Shown here: positions 52,979-63,873 of the stretch, piece after piece
Numbering within the stretch: position 1 is the stretch's first letter
Layout of the letters: each line of letters begins with the position of its first letter
Assembly (NCBI GenBank): GCA_905221615.1
Contig: CAJNDT010000946.1
Span: 1,084,268-1,148,267 of the forward strand
Direction of reading: 5' to 3'
From: Symbiodinium sp. CCMP2592
Lineage: Eukaryota > Sar > Dinophyceae > Suessiales > Symbiodiniaceae
DNA: 64,000 bases
Notes under the pieces: model-generated
The model's database searches: none
What the model saw: only the letters and a program-made list of their open reading frames with translations
What the model was told of the DNA's origin: nothing
Program-made: the position numbers and the translations under genes

Positions 52979-52984
52979 TTATTT
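52889..52984. repeat. (AT)n/(AC) compound microsatellite
   Basis: Four AT blocks broken by GTACAC/ACACAT/GTAT. ORFs rich in Tyr-Ile on either strand here are artefacts. Confidence 0.95.
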
Positions 52985-53002
52985 TCACACGTGTACAGTA
53001 AA

Positions 53003-53100
53003 CCCCATAAAGTTGGAAACCGGATCAAGGCCCTAATAGTGCTGGGATTCCCTATGCATTGCTTTTAAGAATTGGGGCTATTGGGTTTCCACGTTTTGGG
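53003..53100. repeat. MITE family K, copy 2
   Basis: CCCCATAAAGTTGGAAACC to TTGGGTTTCCACGTTTTGGG; co-linear with 14565-14669. Confidence 0.75.
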
Positions 53101-53290
53101 CTCGTAGTGTATATAGGGCCCTTATTATGACCCCGGTAAATAGACTGCTACCGGGTACCTCAAGTTTAGGCGTGTTTCCTTGCATTGTAAGGCCTTGGGC
53201 TTAAAGTTTGCCCTATCTTTTGTCATAGCTTTGCCAAAAGCCAGAAACATAAACTCTTTCTAAGGCTTTTTTTTAAACTTGTCTTTTTGT

Positions 53291-53396
53291 CTACCTTAAG
53301 GCTCCTGGACCCTTGTAGTGAGATCCCGGACCCTAGCCCCCAAAGCCGAAACTCTGCCCCAGAAAGCCCAAGACCCTCTTAGGAGCCTTAGGGTAG
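53291..53396 (+). repeat. MITE family M, copy 2
   Basis: TACCTTAAGGCTCCTGGACC to CTCTTAGGAGCCTTAGGGTA; termini are inverted repeats (TACC.TAAGGCTCCT). About 90% like 57311-57414. Confidence 0.9.
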
Positions 53397-53569
53397 TCCC
53401 TAAAGCACTGAGCCGTTTTAACTGCGAAGTCGGGCACCGAAATTTTTGCAAAGAGGTCCCTTCTCTGCGGAGAAATCAGGCTCGAGCCGAGCCGTGTGCA
53501 CTTGGGGACTCGAATATGGGTCTAGGTCCAGTAGAGTTTAGGGTTTGGGGTAAGGTTTTGGGGTTTAGA

Positions 53570-53673
53570 GTCTTGGGGTATAGAATCATGGAGTTTAGGG
53601 TTTGGGGTTGTTGGCTTTAAGGTCTTGGGGTATAGAATCATGGAGTTTAGGGTTTGGGGTTGTTGGCTTTGAG
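53570..53673 (+). repeat. 52-bp tandem duplication
   Basis: GTCTTGGGGTATAGAATCAT... occurs at 53570 and 53622, nearly identical over 52 bp, in TTTAGGG-rich sequence. Confidence 0.9.
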
Positions 53674-54151
53674 GTTTTGGTGTTTTTTTAGGCATGGAGT
53701 TTAGGGTTTTGAGATTGGGGTTAAGGGTCTACACATCCAACGCCACAAGTAACTCCCAGTCAAGCCTACCACAGAAGCCGGAATAGTTAGCATGTAGTAG
53801 CGTCCATAATGGTTCCGCACGATAAGGATAAAATACCCCAAATCCCAATTCTAACTGTATACCATCTTTGCCCGAAGGGTCCATGGACCTACATATGAAC
53901 TTTTCGTACTTTGGGTGCAAATCTGTTCCTTTGTTTAGGGTTATGTCACTTAGTTAGGGTTGCACCCCGTAAACCGCACACCCTAAAATCCAGCGTTTCC
54001 CAGTTCTTCCAAGTCAGGAACTCTTTTAATCATCTCAGGGATACCTGTTCTGGTTTAAGGTATTTTGGTTAGTTAACAGTACGTCCTGGTTAAGGGATAT
54101 TGGTATATTTGGATGATGTTTGTTTTCATGTTATGGACCCCCACTTCGGAG

Positions 54152-54209
54152 GCCAAGCGTCGACGAGCTGGGTGCAGCGGGCGAAGTGGACCGGCACAGG
54201 ATTCGGCCG
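54152..54209 (+). CDS. eEF3: eEF3-like exon 18
   Basis: After TTCGGAG, starts G (completing Val of exon 17) and reads PSVDELGAAGEVDRHRIRP, ending before the GC donor GCCTCT. EL.AAGEVDRH corresponds to the eEF3 GELLPTSGEVYTH region after the P-loop. Confidence 0.62.
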
Positions 54210-54432
54210 GCCTCTGATTTCAGGTTTAGAGTTGTTTGGTCTGCGGTTTGAGGGTTTCATGGTTTGTTTCTGTAGGGTTCTTAGAATGAGGCTTGAGGGC
54301 TTAGGCGGCTCATTGTTGCAGTGTCAAGCAATCATGCTAAACTGCTAGACAGGACGGCAGGAGCACTTCAAAGACCTCAAGGCTCATCTCAGAGGCCTTG
54401 AGCCCTGAACTCTTGACCCTAAACCTTCAACT

Positions 54433-54535
54433 ACGGTTGATGATATAAATCCTGCATTACCCATAATAAGGAATATACCATAATTCCCATAGTTTAGGGT
54501 CCTTAAGGTAATGCAGGGTTTATATCATCAACCGT
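54433..54535. repeat. MITE family D, reference copy
   Basis: Near-perfect 28-bp inverted termini, ACGGTTGATGATATAAATCC and GGGTTTATATCATCAACCGT, around ATACCATAATTCCCATAGTT. It is the most intact copy. Confidence 0.92.
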
Positions 54536-56046
54536 AAAACCCCTAAGTCCCTAAACTCTCCACCCTAAACGCAGCAAAGCTTCTATCCTCGGGTCTCGAT
54601 TCGATGCTCAAATCGCGATGCGCTCCGAGAGCAACAACGAGCAAGGTCAGGCAACATGTCCTGACCCGGCCCTAAATTTAGGGGTACTTAGAAACATTTT
54701 TTTTATTTTTTGGTTATTATAATCCCTAAGAAACAGCTAAAATTGTAATTTTCGCCTAGGGTTCTAAGTTCAGTATAGTAAATTCTCAACCCGAAACTCA
54801 TAATCACCAGCCTGATGAGATGAGAAGACAACGGTGCTTGACATTATTTATGGGAGACATTTGAAGCCACGCTTGTTCTAGGTGCGTCACCTTCATTAAT
54901 AGCTCAGGCTGCTGTATCAATCTATAAATCTCTACCCATAGATGTATGTGTATATGACTGTATATGTATATATAAATATGTGCACTGCACACATGCATCA
55001 TCGCAACATGCTGTGCTATGTTTCATGCTATGTATTATTCTGAAAAATGTCGCGCTGTAAATCGCCGCAAGAACCAGAATACACTGCGAAATCAAAACAC
55101 AGAGCAACGACAAAGCCTCTGCAACCACAAAGCACCGCACCTTGGGGCCAAACCCGATAGCCCTTATGTATAGCTACATAAATAATATGTGTATATATAT
55201 ATATATAAAGTAAACAAACAAGTTAGCAGTATATAGTAACCATGGCCGTAATAATCGTACAGGCACCTTTTTGTGGTGATTGTTGAGGAGCCTCCGTCTT
55301 GCCTACGTCGCCCAAAGCCACTCGCCCGAGGCTCAGTTCGTCCTGTAACATTGAGTTTCGTAGGGTCTGGGCACGTTTTGGGGTTGAGGTATGGGTTTGG
55401 GTTTACTTAGGGTTTAAGGTTTAGGTAAGGTATAGGGTTTAAGGTATCGAGGTTTGGGAATTTATTGTTCCAATTTTGGCGCAGAGGGATCAGGTTACTA
55501 CTATTCCTTCTGTGGCGTGAGTCGGTGTTGCATTCTCCCGTCGTTTTTGCACTGCATTTTGTTGTCAGTTCTCGCACCTAGTAGTCGAGTAGGTAACCTT
55601 TAACTTTTTTGGGTTAGTATAGTCCCTATATAATCCGTATAGAAGCAAGCGGTTAGCCTTTAGTTCCCCATGATACCCGACAGGTAGGAGCATGTTATTA
55701 AACTGGATTCACCGAGATGGCAAACACCTGTGGTTTAACAGGCCGTGCCCGAAAGCGCGTGCACAATGCATTCCCGGGACAAGAGCTCGCCGGGTTGTTC
55801 GAATAGATTTCCAGGACGACAGAATGTGTGCTTCATGCTATACAATGCATATACACGTAAAATGTGCATGCGTGTATTCACGTGTTTGAGATACAACTAT
55901 ATGTACACATCCACTTTAGCTATTGCCTATCTAGTACCGGTATGTTGTTCTTGACTCTTGACTGTGCTGACTCTGAACCCCTAAACCCCAAACCCCAAAC
56001 AAACCCTGAACCATCAAGGTTCCACCTCGGCGACTATGCGAGGCAG

Positions 56047-56071
56047 GTCTGTGTGCGGCATGTTCAGACCG
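56047..56071 (+). CDS. eEF3: eEF3-like micro-exon 19 (tentative, GA donor)
   Basis: After GAGGCAG, reads VCVRHVQT plus G; next bases GAGCTC would be a GA donor. It sits where eEF3 has RIAYIKQHAF and keeps length and phase with exons 18 and 20. Sequence similarity alone is weak. Confidence 0.35.
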
Positions 56072-56563
56072 GAGCTCCGCTAGCCATTTAAGATCTCTTG
56101 GGTTTGGGGTTTAGGTTTCTTGGGTTTGTGGCCGAGGGTTCTTGGGTTTCTGGCCTAGGGCTTTCGGGTATTGGGTTTGGGTCTGCGAAGACTTCAGGGA
56201 ACCAGCAGGGTTTCCCTTCTCGGAGCTTCCTTACCCACGGTATGCTACGGTGAATCATACAGTTGAGGGTTTAGGGTATGCCGTTTCCTTGCCTTGTAAT
56301 TGTAATCTTAACCTATCCGCTATAGAGTCTCCAGCAAGAAGCCAGTACTAGCAGGGAGCAGCTGCAGGCGACTTCGAGTGCTTGTGCTTTTGGACCTTTG
56401 TAAGGTCGAGGAGTTGCCTTCATCCCCGACCAGCTCCATCTTGGGTCTTGATTCAGCGCACATGCACAGGATTCGCCGAGATGTGGCTCATGCTAAAAGC
56501 CACTTTCTTGACGACAAATTGCCGTCGAAAACGAAGTGGAGAAACGATGTGTAACAAGCATAG

Positions 56564-56588
56564 AGCTCATCGGCAGCCATTTGTTCAG
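56564..56588 (+). CDS. eEF3: eEF3-like micro-exon 20
   Basis: After AAGCATAG, reads (E)LIGSHLF plus AG, ending before the consensus donor GTAGGT. SHL(F/D)(R/K) precedes TP.EYIQ as in the family. Phase matches exon 21. Confidence 0.6.
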
Positions 56589-56767
56589 GTAGGTTCGTGC
56601 ATGCGTGAGTATGTGATGACGCCCCAAACCCTGACACTTAACTTTAGACCTTGAGACGAGGTGGCTAGAACCGGCAAGCAAGTGCGTGTGTGGTGTAGGG
56701 CGATGTCCGCCACATTCGCGCGTGCCACCCAAAGTACATGCATAACTTCCAATGAACCAAGCGGCAG

Positions 56768-56815
56768 GTGCACTCCAGAAGAGTACATCCAAGTGCGATA
56801 CCGAGACGGCCCTTG
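56768..56815 (+). CDS. eEF3: eEF3-like exon 21 (entry to chromodomain-type insertion)
   Basis: After GCGGCAG, starts G (completing Arg) and reads CTPEEYIQVRYRDGP plus TG. TPEEYIQVRY equals TPSEYIQWRF, a stretch specific to eEF3 among ABCF proteins. The end before GCTTAC is chosen for phase with exon 22. Confidence 0.8.
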
Positions 56816-57310
56816 GCTTACAAGAGACGCGCTCTGTCCCTCGAAACTACGCACCCTCAGCCATACATCAGAAACCCTACATGGCTGCGTCCTGCAGCCT
56901 CAGTGCTACAGGCTGTAGCTTCAACCCATCTATCCTAAAGCCGAAACCCTGAGCTCAAAGTTACTGCACAGGAGCTCACCCCTTTACAAATGCCAGAGGT
57001 TCTTTTTGCCTTTACTTGCATGGACCTTGCCCGCCCAACAACTCGGCCCAACAAGATTGCAGAAGCCCCACACCGTTTGGAAGCGAGGCTTTCGGTGTGT
57101 ACGGTGGTCAGCATCGTGGTTTGTGTGGTCCTTGGGTGTTAGGGTTTAGGGCTTGGGAGCATAAGAGATGCTGTATCAGCCGCAATCTGGTTTGGGCAAG
57201 ATTTAGGAATGACGGTAGTTGAAGGGTTTCCAGCCATTTCAGTGTATCTTGAGCCCAACAAACCCCTGTAAGCCCAAACCCAAGCCCTGAACCGTTAAGC
57301 CCCGAAACAC

Positions 57311-57414
57311 TACCTTAAGGCTCCTGGACCCTTGTAGTCAGATCACGGACTCTAGCCCCCAAAGCCGAAACCCTCCCCCAGAAAGCCCAAGACCCTCTTA
57401 GGAGCCTCTAGGTA
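57311..57414 (+). repeat. MITE family M, copy 3
   Basis: Same orientation as 53291-53396 with about ten differences, including ATCACGGACTC for ATCCCGGACCC. Confidence 0.9.
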
Positions 57415-57502
57415 AATCCTGATTTGCTGAAGAGGTTACGACGAAGAACTCCAGAGAAGGCTTGTTGCTCCTTTGTTGTTGACGGCCCTTGCTGTTACTA
57501 TG

Positions 57503-57595
57503 TAGGCCTTTGGGACATTTCACATTTTCCCTTCCTAGGCTTAATTTGACCCTACTTACGGATATTTTTCAGAGGCTTTAAAGGGCCAACCTAGG
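57503..57595 (+). repeat. Dispersed repeat family O, copy 2
   Basis: Co-linear with 41974-42064 (TAGGCCTTTGGGACATTT ... GGATATTTTTCAGAGGCTTT ... GGGCCAACCTAGG). Confidence 0.75.
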
Positions 57596-57765
57596 TTAGG
57601 GTTTAGAGTAAATTCCGGCATCAGGGCTTTGCGTTTTGGGCCGTCAGGCTTTAGAGTTGCCTTCTTGGGGCATGAGTGCCCGGTTTCTGTTTTAGGGTTT
57701 AGTTTGATGGAATGTGAGTTCAGGATGCCATGAGGGTTGAATGTTCGGTGTAGGGGTTGTTAGTA

Positions 57766-57815
57766 GGTTTAGGGTTTAGGGTTTAGGGTTTAGGGTTGAG
57801 GGTTTAGGGTTGTTA
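57766..57815 (+). repeat. Interstitial telomere-like array (TTTAGGG)
   Basis: Five perfect TTTAGGG units in tandem (around 57768-57802), then variant units. Confidence 0.9.
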
Positions 57816-58370
57816 GGATGTAGGAGGGTTCACCGTTTCGAGGAATTGAGTTTTTTGGACTCAGGAGGGTTCAACGAAGTTGGGTTAAAGGCATGTCAGG
57901 GGATGCGCTGGTGTTGAAAGCACCTTCGTCGACTTCGGGATTTCTGTAGAAAATAGGTGGCTTCGAGAGGGTAGCTTTCAGTTCGAGCAAGCGCGCTCAC
58001 CAGATTGTCGTGACTTGTTCGGCCTTGTTGCAACCCTACACTTTGAGTATCGGGGCCTGTGACTGAACTATGTCACGGGTGATGAACATGGACGTGCCTA
58101 ACCCGAAAAATTAAACACCCGACAAGGCCCTGAGGCACTGAACCCGCGACGGATTTGTGCATGGCGATGTGCTCACAATCCTTTGAGGGCTGAGCCTCCA
58201 AAACATCCAAGCCCTCGAGCGAGGGTACTAAAACTCTTTAAACCACATACTCCAATCTGCCATATGGGTGCTGCAGGGACAATGTCGTCACAGTTATGCT
58301 GCATATTTTATGAGACACGCATACGGCTCATATGGGCAACTCCTTTTTTTGCTGCCCTTGCACCGTGCAG

Positions 58371-58415
58371 GCTGCTGTCACCTCCTGAGGAGAAGGAGGC
58401 GCCCGAGGATAACAT
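58371..58415 (+). CDS. eEF3: eEF3-like exon 22 (tentative)
   Basis: A strong acceptor (CTCCTTTTTTTGCTGCCCTTG...GTGCAG) precedes a frame reading LLSPPEEKEAPEDN, ending before the GC donor GCCTTT. An acidic helix of this kind sits after TPxEYIQ in eEF3. Phase fits exon 21. Confidence 0.45.
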
Positions 58416-58998
58416 GCCTTTGTCATAGTTACATTTTTTGGGGTACTTAAACCCAATAAGGAATAACAAGCTCAAATTTTTAATCCTATCTCAACCATGA
58501 ACTAGATGCTAGGTCTTGGGGCTTTGAATGAGCATCCGGGCTTCGGGTTCGGACTTTGGCATAAGAACATTTGGGGTTTTGGGTTTTGGAATGGTGGGTA
58601 ACATGCTACAGGCGTGGTGTTTCTCAGAACCTCCTCCATCCCCATGCCCCTATCGTATCCATGATCTACCCTTGCCTTTGTAACAGCAGGACCGCCAAAT
58701 TCGTGAGCGGACCCACGCCACCTTCACAACCACATGCAATGAAAGCAGCACAACCATCTACAGGTGTCGGGATGGAAATACAGGTTGTGACCATGCCACC
58801 ACGAAACCACTGGGTCGGGGGAAGGGGGAGGGGGGGCCATGGGCTAGACAACAGATCGTACGCGGCCCAAAGCACAAGAAACAACGCATCTTCATGCGGA
58901 CAAATACAAAGCCGGAGCCACAGATGCGTGCTCATGCATAGACTCTATATATGCAATGCATAGATAAATGCATATATGATGTACATATATACCTTCAT

Positions 58999-59020
58999 TT
59001 ATATATATATATATATGTAT
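58999..59020. repeat. (AT)n tract
   Basis: Short AT dinucleotide run between unique sequences. Confidence 0.9.
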
Positions 59021-59453
59021 ACACAGTGGAGTAAGGTATCTCAAGAATCAGCCCTGTACCCAGCTCAGCTTCCCGTATGCCTCAAAGACTGCAAGTCTGT
59101 AAAGCGAACCCCAAAATTTAAGGTTTTGGTGTTTGGCTGTTTAGGGTTTCGGGTTGAAAGGAGTCTTTCAACAGGAGGGCAGAAGGACAGCAAAGTACTA
59201 TCGACGAGGTAACAGGTCTTCTGGAGTACGGTCATACATGCTTCCGGGCTGCATGGGTCGGGTGTGCCGCTGGAGAATTGTAGGATTGAGGGGGCTCAGG
59301 CTCCGTGCAGCGGCCTATGAGTAGCTACTAGTTCGTTTTGGGCATTTCGAGCTGAGTTGCAGGCTTAGGACTCTCCGGGCTGAGGATCTAGGCTTGGAGT
59401 TTATACTGGTTTGAGTTTGAATGTAAGATGCCAGACCGTGTCAAGATCCGAAC

Positions 59454-59559
59454 TGGGAGTTTCCGAAAACCAGGGGTACCTTATTTGGGGGTCCTTATAA
59501 TGAGGATCCCACTATTTAGGGTGCTATATTAGGGTCCCCCTTATTTTCGGAAACTCCCA
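59454..59559. repeat. MITE family B, copy 6
   Basis: TGGGAGTTTCCGAAAACCAGG to TTATTTTCGGAAACTCCCA with the usual core. Confidence 0.9.
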
Positions 59560-60056
59560 AATCTCAAACCCGTTAGTTCAGGCTGCCCTGCTAAAACGGC
59601 TGGGCGCCAAATTTGGCCGGATACCCAGTTTTTCAGAGCCGTGTCATTGTGCGCTTGGGATGGCAAGAATCGTGTCTTTAGACCTTGAGAGGTTGGGGTT
59701 CCTGAGGGTTCAGGGTTTAAGGGTTTTGGGGTTCCTTGTTGTAGGATTTGCGCTTTGAGATGGATGGTTTGCCACCCCAATCCGGTTTTAGAACTTGTCG
59801 GTCTCAGTGCGGATGAGATATATCCGCGGTCCATGTACCCGCAGTGTATGCAGTGGCCCCAGAGCACCTTGCCTTGAAAGCCACAGTATATACTACAAAC
59901 GAGCACGGACCCCAGAAAACCCCAGAAACCCTAGAAGGAGCTTCAAACTCCCTTTACAAAACTCCCATGAAGGCTACGCCAAAGCCCTACAATTCTGAAT
60001 GGAATAGCTCCCATAAAGCCTACGCCAAGCCAAAATCCCAGACAACCCAAATGCAT

Positions 60057-60146
60057 ACGGTTGATGATATAAACCCTGCATTACCTTAGTGACCCTAGAC
60101 TATGGGAATTTGTGTTTTTTTCTTTCTTAGGGGTAATGCAGGGTTT
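60057..60146. repeat. MITE family D, copy truncated by family F insertion
   Basis: Starts ACGGTTGATGATATAAACCC and returns with GGTAATGCAGGGTTT, at which point family F begins (60147). The expected ATATCATCAACCGT end is missing. Confidence 0.85.
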
Positions 60147-60281
60147 ACTTGGAGGGTCGGGGGACTTAGTAACTGGTTATTTTACGGAGTTATAAGTACC
60201 ATAACCCTAAATAGGGTCCCTTTTTGGGGTACTTATAAGTCTACTTACTACCTACTTACTAAGTCCCCCGACCCTCCAAGT
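60147..60281. repeat. MITE family F, copy 2, nested in family D
   Basis: ACTTGGAGGGTCGGGGGACTT to AAGTCCCCCGACCCTCCAAGT, 21-bp perfect inverted repeats; about 90% like 19569-19703. Confidence 0.92.
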
Positions 60282-60349
60282 AGTTTCATGGGCCTTTTAG
60301 GTCCTTGAGGCCGAGCCCTGAGGGTCCATGTGCCCAAACCCTTAGGCTC

Positions 60350-60500
60350 TAAGGGCTCATGAAAAGGGATCTTTAAGGGTTCTATAGGGGGGTCTTAAGG
60401 GTTCCTTTAAGGGGATCTTTAACCCTTACGCTCTAAAGACTCAAATCTTAAGGCTTTTGGGCCCAAAGACCATACTATAGGGCTTTTTGAGCCTTAGGGA
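60350..60500. repeat. Compound palindrome with AAGGGGATCT and GGCTCAAAAAG-type arms
   Basis: CCCTTAGGCTCTAAGGGCTCA at the left and TTGAGCCTTAGGG at the right bracket AAGGGATCTTTAAGGG repeats and GCCCAAAGACCATACTATA. Similar blocks lie at 12304-12490, 18318-18410, 44570-44640 and 62700-62760. Confidence 0.65.
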
Positions 60501-60839
60501 AATGGTACGTACTTTGGCCCCATACTACCTTCACGAGGACAAATAGAAGGGCAACGTATACACTATGTGGGTAGATGGAAACTTATACCCTAAACCCTGA
60601 TAGAACCCTTATAGTATGTATTTGGGCACATGGACCCGTAGGATATGAGACCATGAAGCAAAGCCTCTCCGGAACACACAGCTGGATCTACCTGGGCCCC
60701 AAATTTTTTTCGAATAATAGCCTTTTGGAGGTTTTGGGCCATGATTTTGCCTATTTCGGGGGGTCTATAGGTACTTACGTAGGGTAGGATTTGAGACTGA
60801 AGGGTGAGGGCGGGCTCTGAAAGATCCGGGTCTTGGGTT

Positions 60840-61110
60840 TTGGAGATGCTGCGTTTCGTTTAGAGTTTAGAGATTGGGGGTCTAAGGTTTCAGGCTTGGG
60901 GTTTAGGGTTCAGTGTTTAAGGGTATTTGGGGTTTAGGATTTAGGGTTTGGGGTTAGGGTTTCGGGGTTTAGGATTTAGGGTTTGAGGGTGAGGGTTTCG
61001 GGGTTTGGGGTTTAGGGTTTCGGGTTTGGGGTTTAGGGTTTGGCTCAAGGTTTCCGCTTTAGGGCTTTGGGTTTGGGGTCTAGGGTTTCTGGAAAGATCT
61101 AGGGCCTCCA
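60840..61110 (+). repeat. Degenerate TTTAGGG-derived block
   Basis: About 270 bp of GGGTTTAGGGTT, GGGGTTTAGGATT and GGTTTCGGGGTTT variants, the densest such block in the window. Confidence 0.8.
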
Positions 61111-62968
61111 AGGTTTGCAGGGTTTAGCTTTCAGCGTTCAGTCGCGCAGTTTTAGCGCTAAAACGGGGCTTCCTGACCTTCGCAAGAAGCAGGTTCAGTC
61201 AATTCCTTAACCCCGAAACCCTACCCTCTTTTGGGTTGCTTATCATATGATTGCCTTATATACGTCTTTATTAAGGTAAGTTCTTCGGGGTCAAGGTAAG
61301 CCCTACGGTGCTGCGCTATGGTGTTGGGTATCACTTCCTATCTTCTGTGTGTGGGGTCTGTGCCTTCGGCATAAGATAATGTAGAATCCTGTTATTAAGA
61401 AACCTTGGGGTACTCAGGTTCCTACATTAGGCCGGCTCAGGGGATCGCATGTTAAAGATGTAGAACTCTGCATGGAAATGAGTACCGTAGTCAATGTAGC
61501 ATTCGGCAAGTTCTCGTATTACAGTCACACCCTGTGTAAAGTCTAGCCTAGCATCAAAGATTCTAGTAGCTTAAGGTTTGAAGAAGCCCACACAAAACAC
61601 CTTACCAAAAGCCAGCCATGTAACCATTATATCAGGAAATCAGTAGTATCACTACCAGACGCAATATGACCACTGATATCCTTGATGTTCTGGTTATTGT
61701 TGCTACCCCGGAAGCTTTCTGAGGAAAGTATGGAAAGCAGGTGGAGGCCCGCGCCATATTGTCTTCGGTCGTATCGTGGTTGGTACATACGCCTCAACTG
61801 TGCAGGGTATACAGGGCATACCCTTTCCATCGAACAGTCGCAGGTTAAGGTTTCTTGAAGCGGGATCATTACATCATGACGTGGCCGACAGCAGACAGGA
61901 ACAGGTCGCACCGCAACCAAAGAGTCAAAGAGTTGTGTCGCCGTGAAGTGTAGTTCGAGTCCTAAGACTGTATGTACCCCGCCGCTTCCACTTTAGCCAC
62001 GCGTCGAAGTGAAATCGACACCTAGTACATGGAGGATCCCTCAAGGGATAATGAGACTAGCTATTCAGGCCCCTGCATGACGAAACCCGAAGCTTCAACG
62101 ATGGAAGGCAGTCGTCTCTCGGTGCAAACGGCGGAATGATTGGAGATATGAGGCGAGAGGGTTTAGGGTTTAGGGGGCGAGAGGGTTCACATCTAGTCAA
62201 ATTCCCCAGATGGTTGAGTTCAGATAAACTTCTTACGCGCAAATCTCACAGCTGCTCGTATTTCAAACTTAGAACTCCTGACCCCTGAACTCCCGGCGCC
62301 AGAAGCCTCCCATGCCGTCACCATGCTCTGTGCTTGGAGGGTTATCAGACTCTTAGGGCACCCCAAAACAGCCAACAGCCCAAACCGTGAATAGGGGTAG
62401 TGGAAGTAGACTATCAAATTCAGAAGGCTTTTGTCGAGTCCGGCCAGCCCTTCTTGAGCAATAAATTGGCCTGATTCGTTAGAAGTCTTATCATGTAGGG
62501 TTCTCAACTGTAGTTATACTAGTTGTAGTCCACCAGGTTTTCGGGGGCTTAGGGTCTAGGGTTATCTCTTCAAGGGCCCCTTAAAATCTTTGGGTGCCGA
62601 GCCTTTGTGCACTTGAAACTCTGCTTTGTGGCATGTAGTGTTTAGGGGTTCAGGCTTTGAGGTAATTATTTGTGCTACCTTACGCCCTAATTCTCATATG
62701 TTGAGGCTTTTGTGCCCAAGGACCATACTATACAAGGCTCTTGGGCTGTTTGGGGCCTCAGGGTTAAGCTCAACTAACCAGGTTCCCCAGTAGCATCCTC
62801 GTGCCTTTTGTGTTTGGGCTCCCGCATTAACTCTTATTGAGTTGCTACTGGGGACCCCAAGTGAAGAATGTGTTTCAGAAGGAGCAAAAAGGTGTGATCG
62901 CAAAGGGCCGCCAAAAGCATCCCGTGAGTGTGGTAAGTGGCTTTAGGGTTTATTCAGGGTTTCGGCTC
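61111..62968 (+). other. Intronic stretch without recognised exon
   Basis: Nothing assignable. ORFs under 100 codons occur on both strands (for example 61627-61920 minus) without domains. TTTAGGG motifs occur at 62160-62175. Confidence 0.5.
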
Positions 62969-63086
62969 ATATGGGAGTTTCCGAAAATAGGGGACCCTAA
63001 TATGGTACCCTGAATAGTAGGATTCCGTAGGATCCTTATTATAAGGACTACAACATATGGTACCCTTTTTTAGGAAACTCCCATAT
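62969..63086. repeat. MITE family B, copy 7 (minus orientation)
   Basis: ATATGGGAGTTTCCGAAAAT to TTTTTAGGAAACTCCCATAT with reversed core GGATCCTTATTATAAGG. Termini are extended by ATAT on both sides. Confidence 0.9.
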
Positions 63087-63873
63087 TGTCCCAACATCGA
63101 GGTGATATGTAGATGAACTGGGCGTAGAGCTATGAACTAGAGCTACCCATCCGAGGAGGCAGCTTACAACTTCCCATGAAGCTTTGAGTAGGCTCGAAGT
63201 TCTATTCTTATTCTAGGACCTAGAGTAGGCCCTGATTCCCTCTTTTAGGGTTCAGGTCCCTTATACGCCCCTTTAAACCAAAAAGGGCACCCGTTTTATT
63301 CCTAGATTACTCTTGGGCTTAGTATTACAAGCCTGAACTGAGAACATGAAAGTCTGAGCCCTCGCACAGCTCACGGTTCGGGCTACAAGGATTCTTTGAC
63401 TGAAGTCAACCAGTAGCAGTCCGCATTATGCGGCTTTTAACTCCCCACAGTTATCGAATGTGCTCGGCTATGCTTGGTGTCCTTTAATTTGGTTCTGCAC
63501 CCTAAACCCCGATTCTGAAGCTTGAGGACATAGACAGTGCTGGACCTGTATAATCAAGACAAGCTTTTGGGGGCTCCTTAATGCAGTTATAGTAAAATAG
63601 AATATATCCCAAAACCTTTTTCTAATTATTATGGCACCGCCAGGTTAAGTGGGAAGACCTCGCAGAGAAGCAGATGCCTGGTTGCTTTGGAATGCTGCCG
63701 TACTCAGTATACGAGTTAGAGTGATATAGGGTTTAGGTTTTGGGTGTGACTGGGAGGTGCATCGGTATTGCGGTAGCGTCATGAGTGGCAAAGTATGCCC
63801 GAAACAAAATTGACGTTTGCAGCGGCAATGCACCAATCACCGTTCAGTGGCGGTTTTGGTTTGTAAAGCTCAG

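Noticed and set aside
52544..53068. ORFs rich in Tyr-Ile on both strands
   Set aside because: Translations of AT microsatellites.
61627..61920. 97-codon minus-strand ORF
   Set aside because: No domain, no repeat and no neighbouring support; it lies inside the presumed eEF3-like intron.
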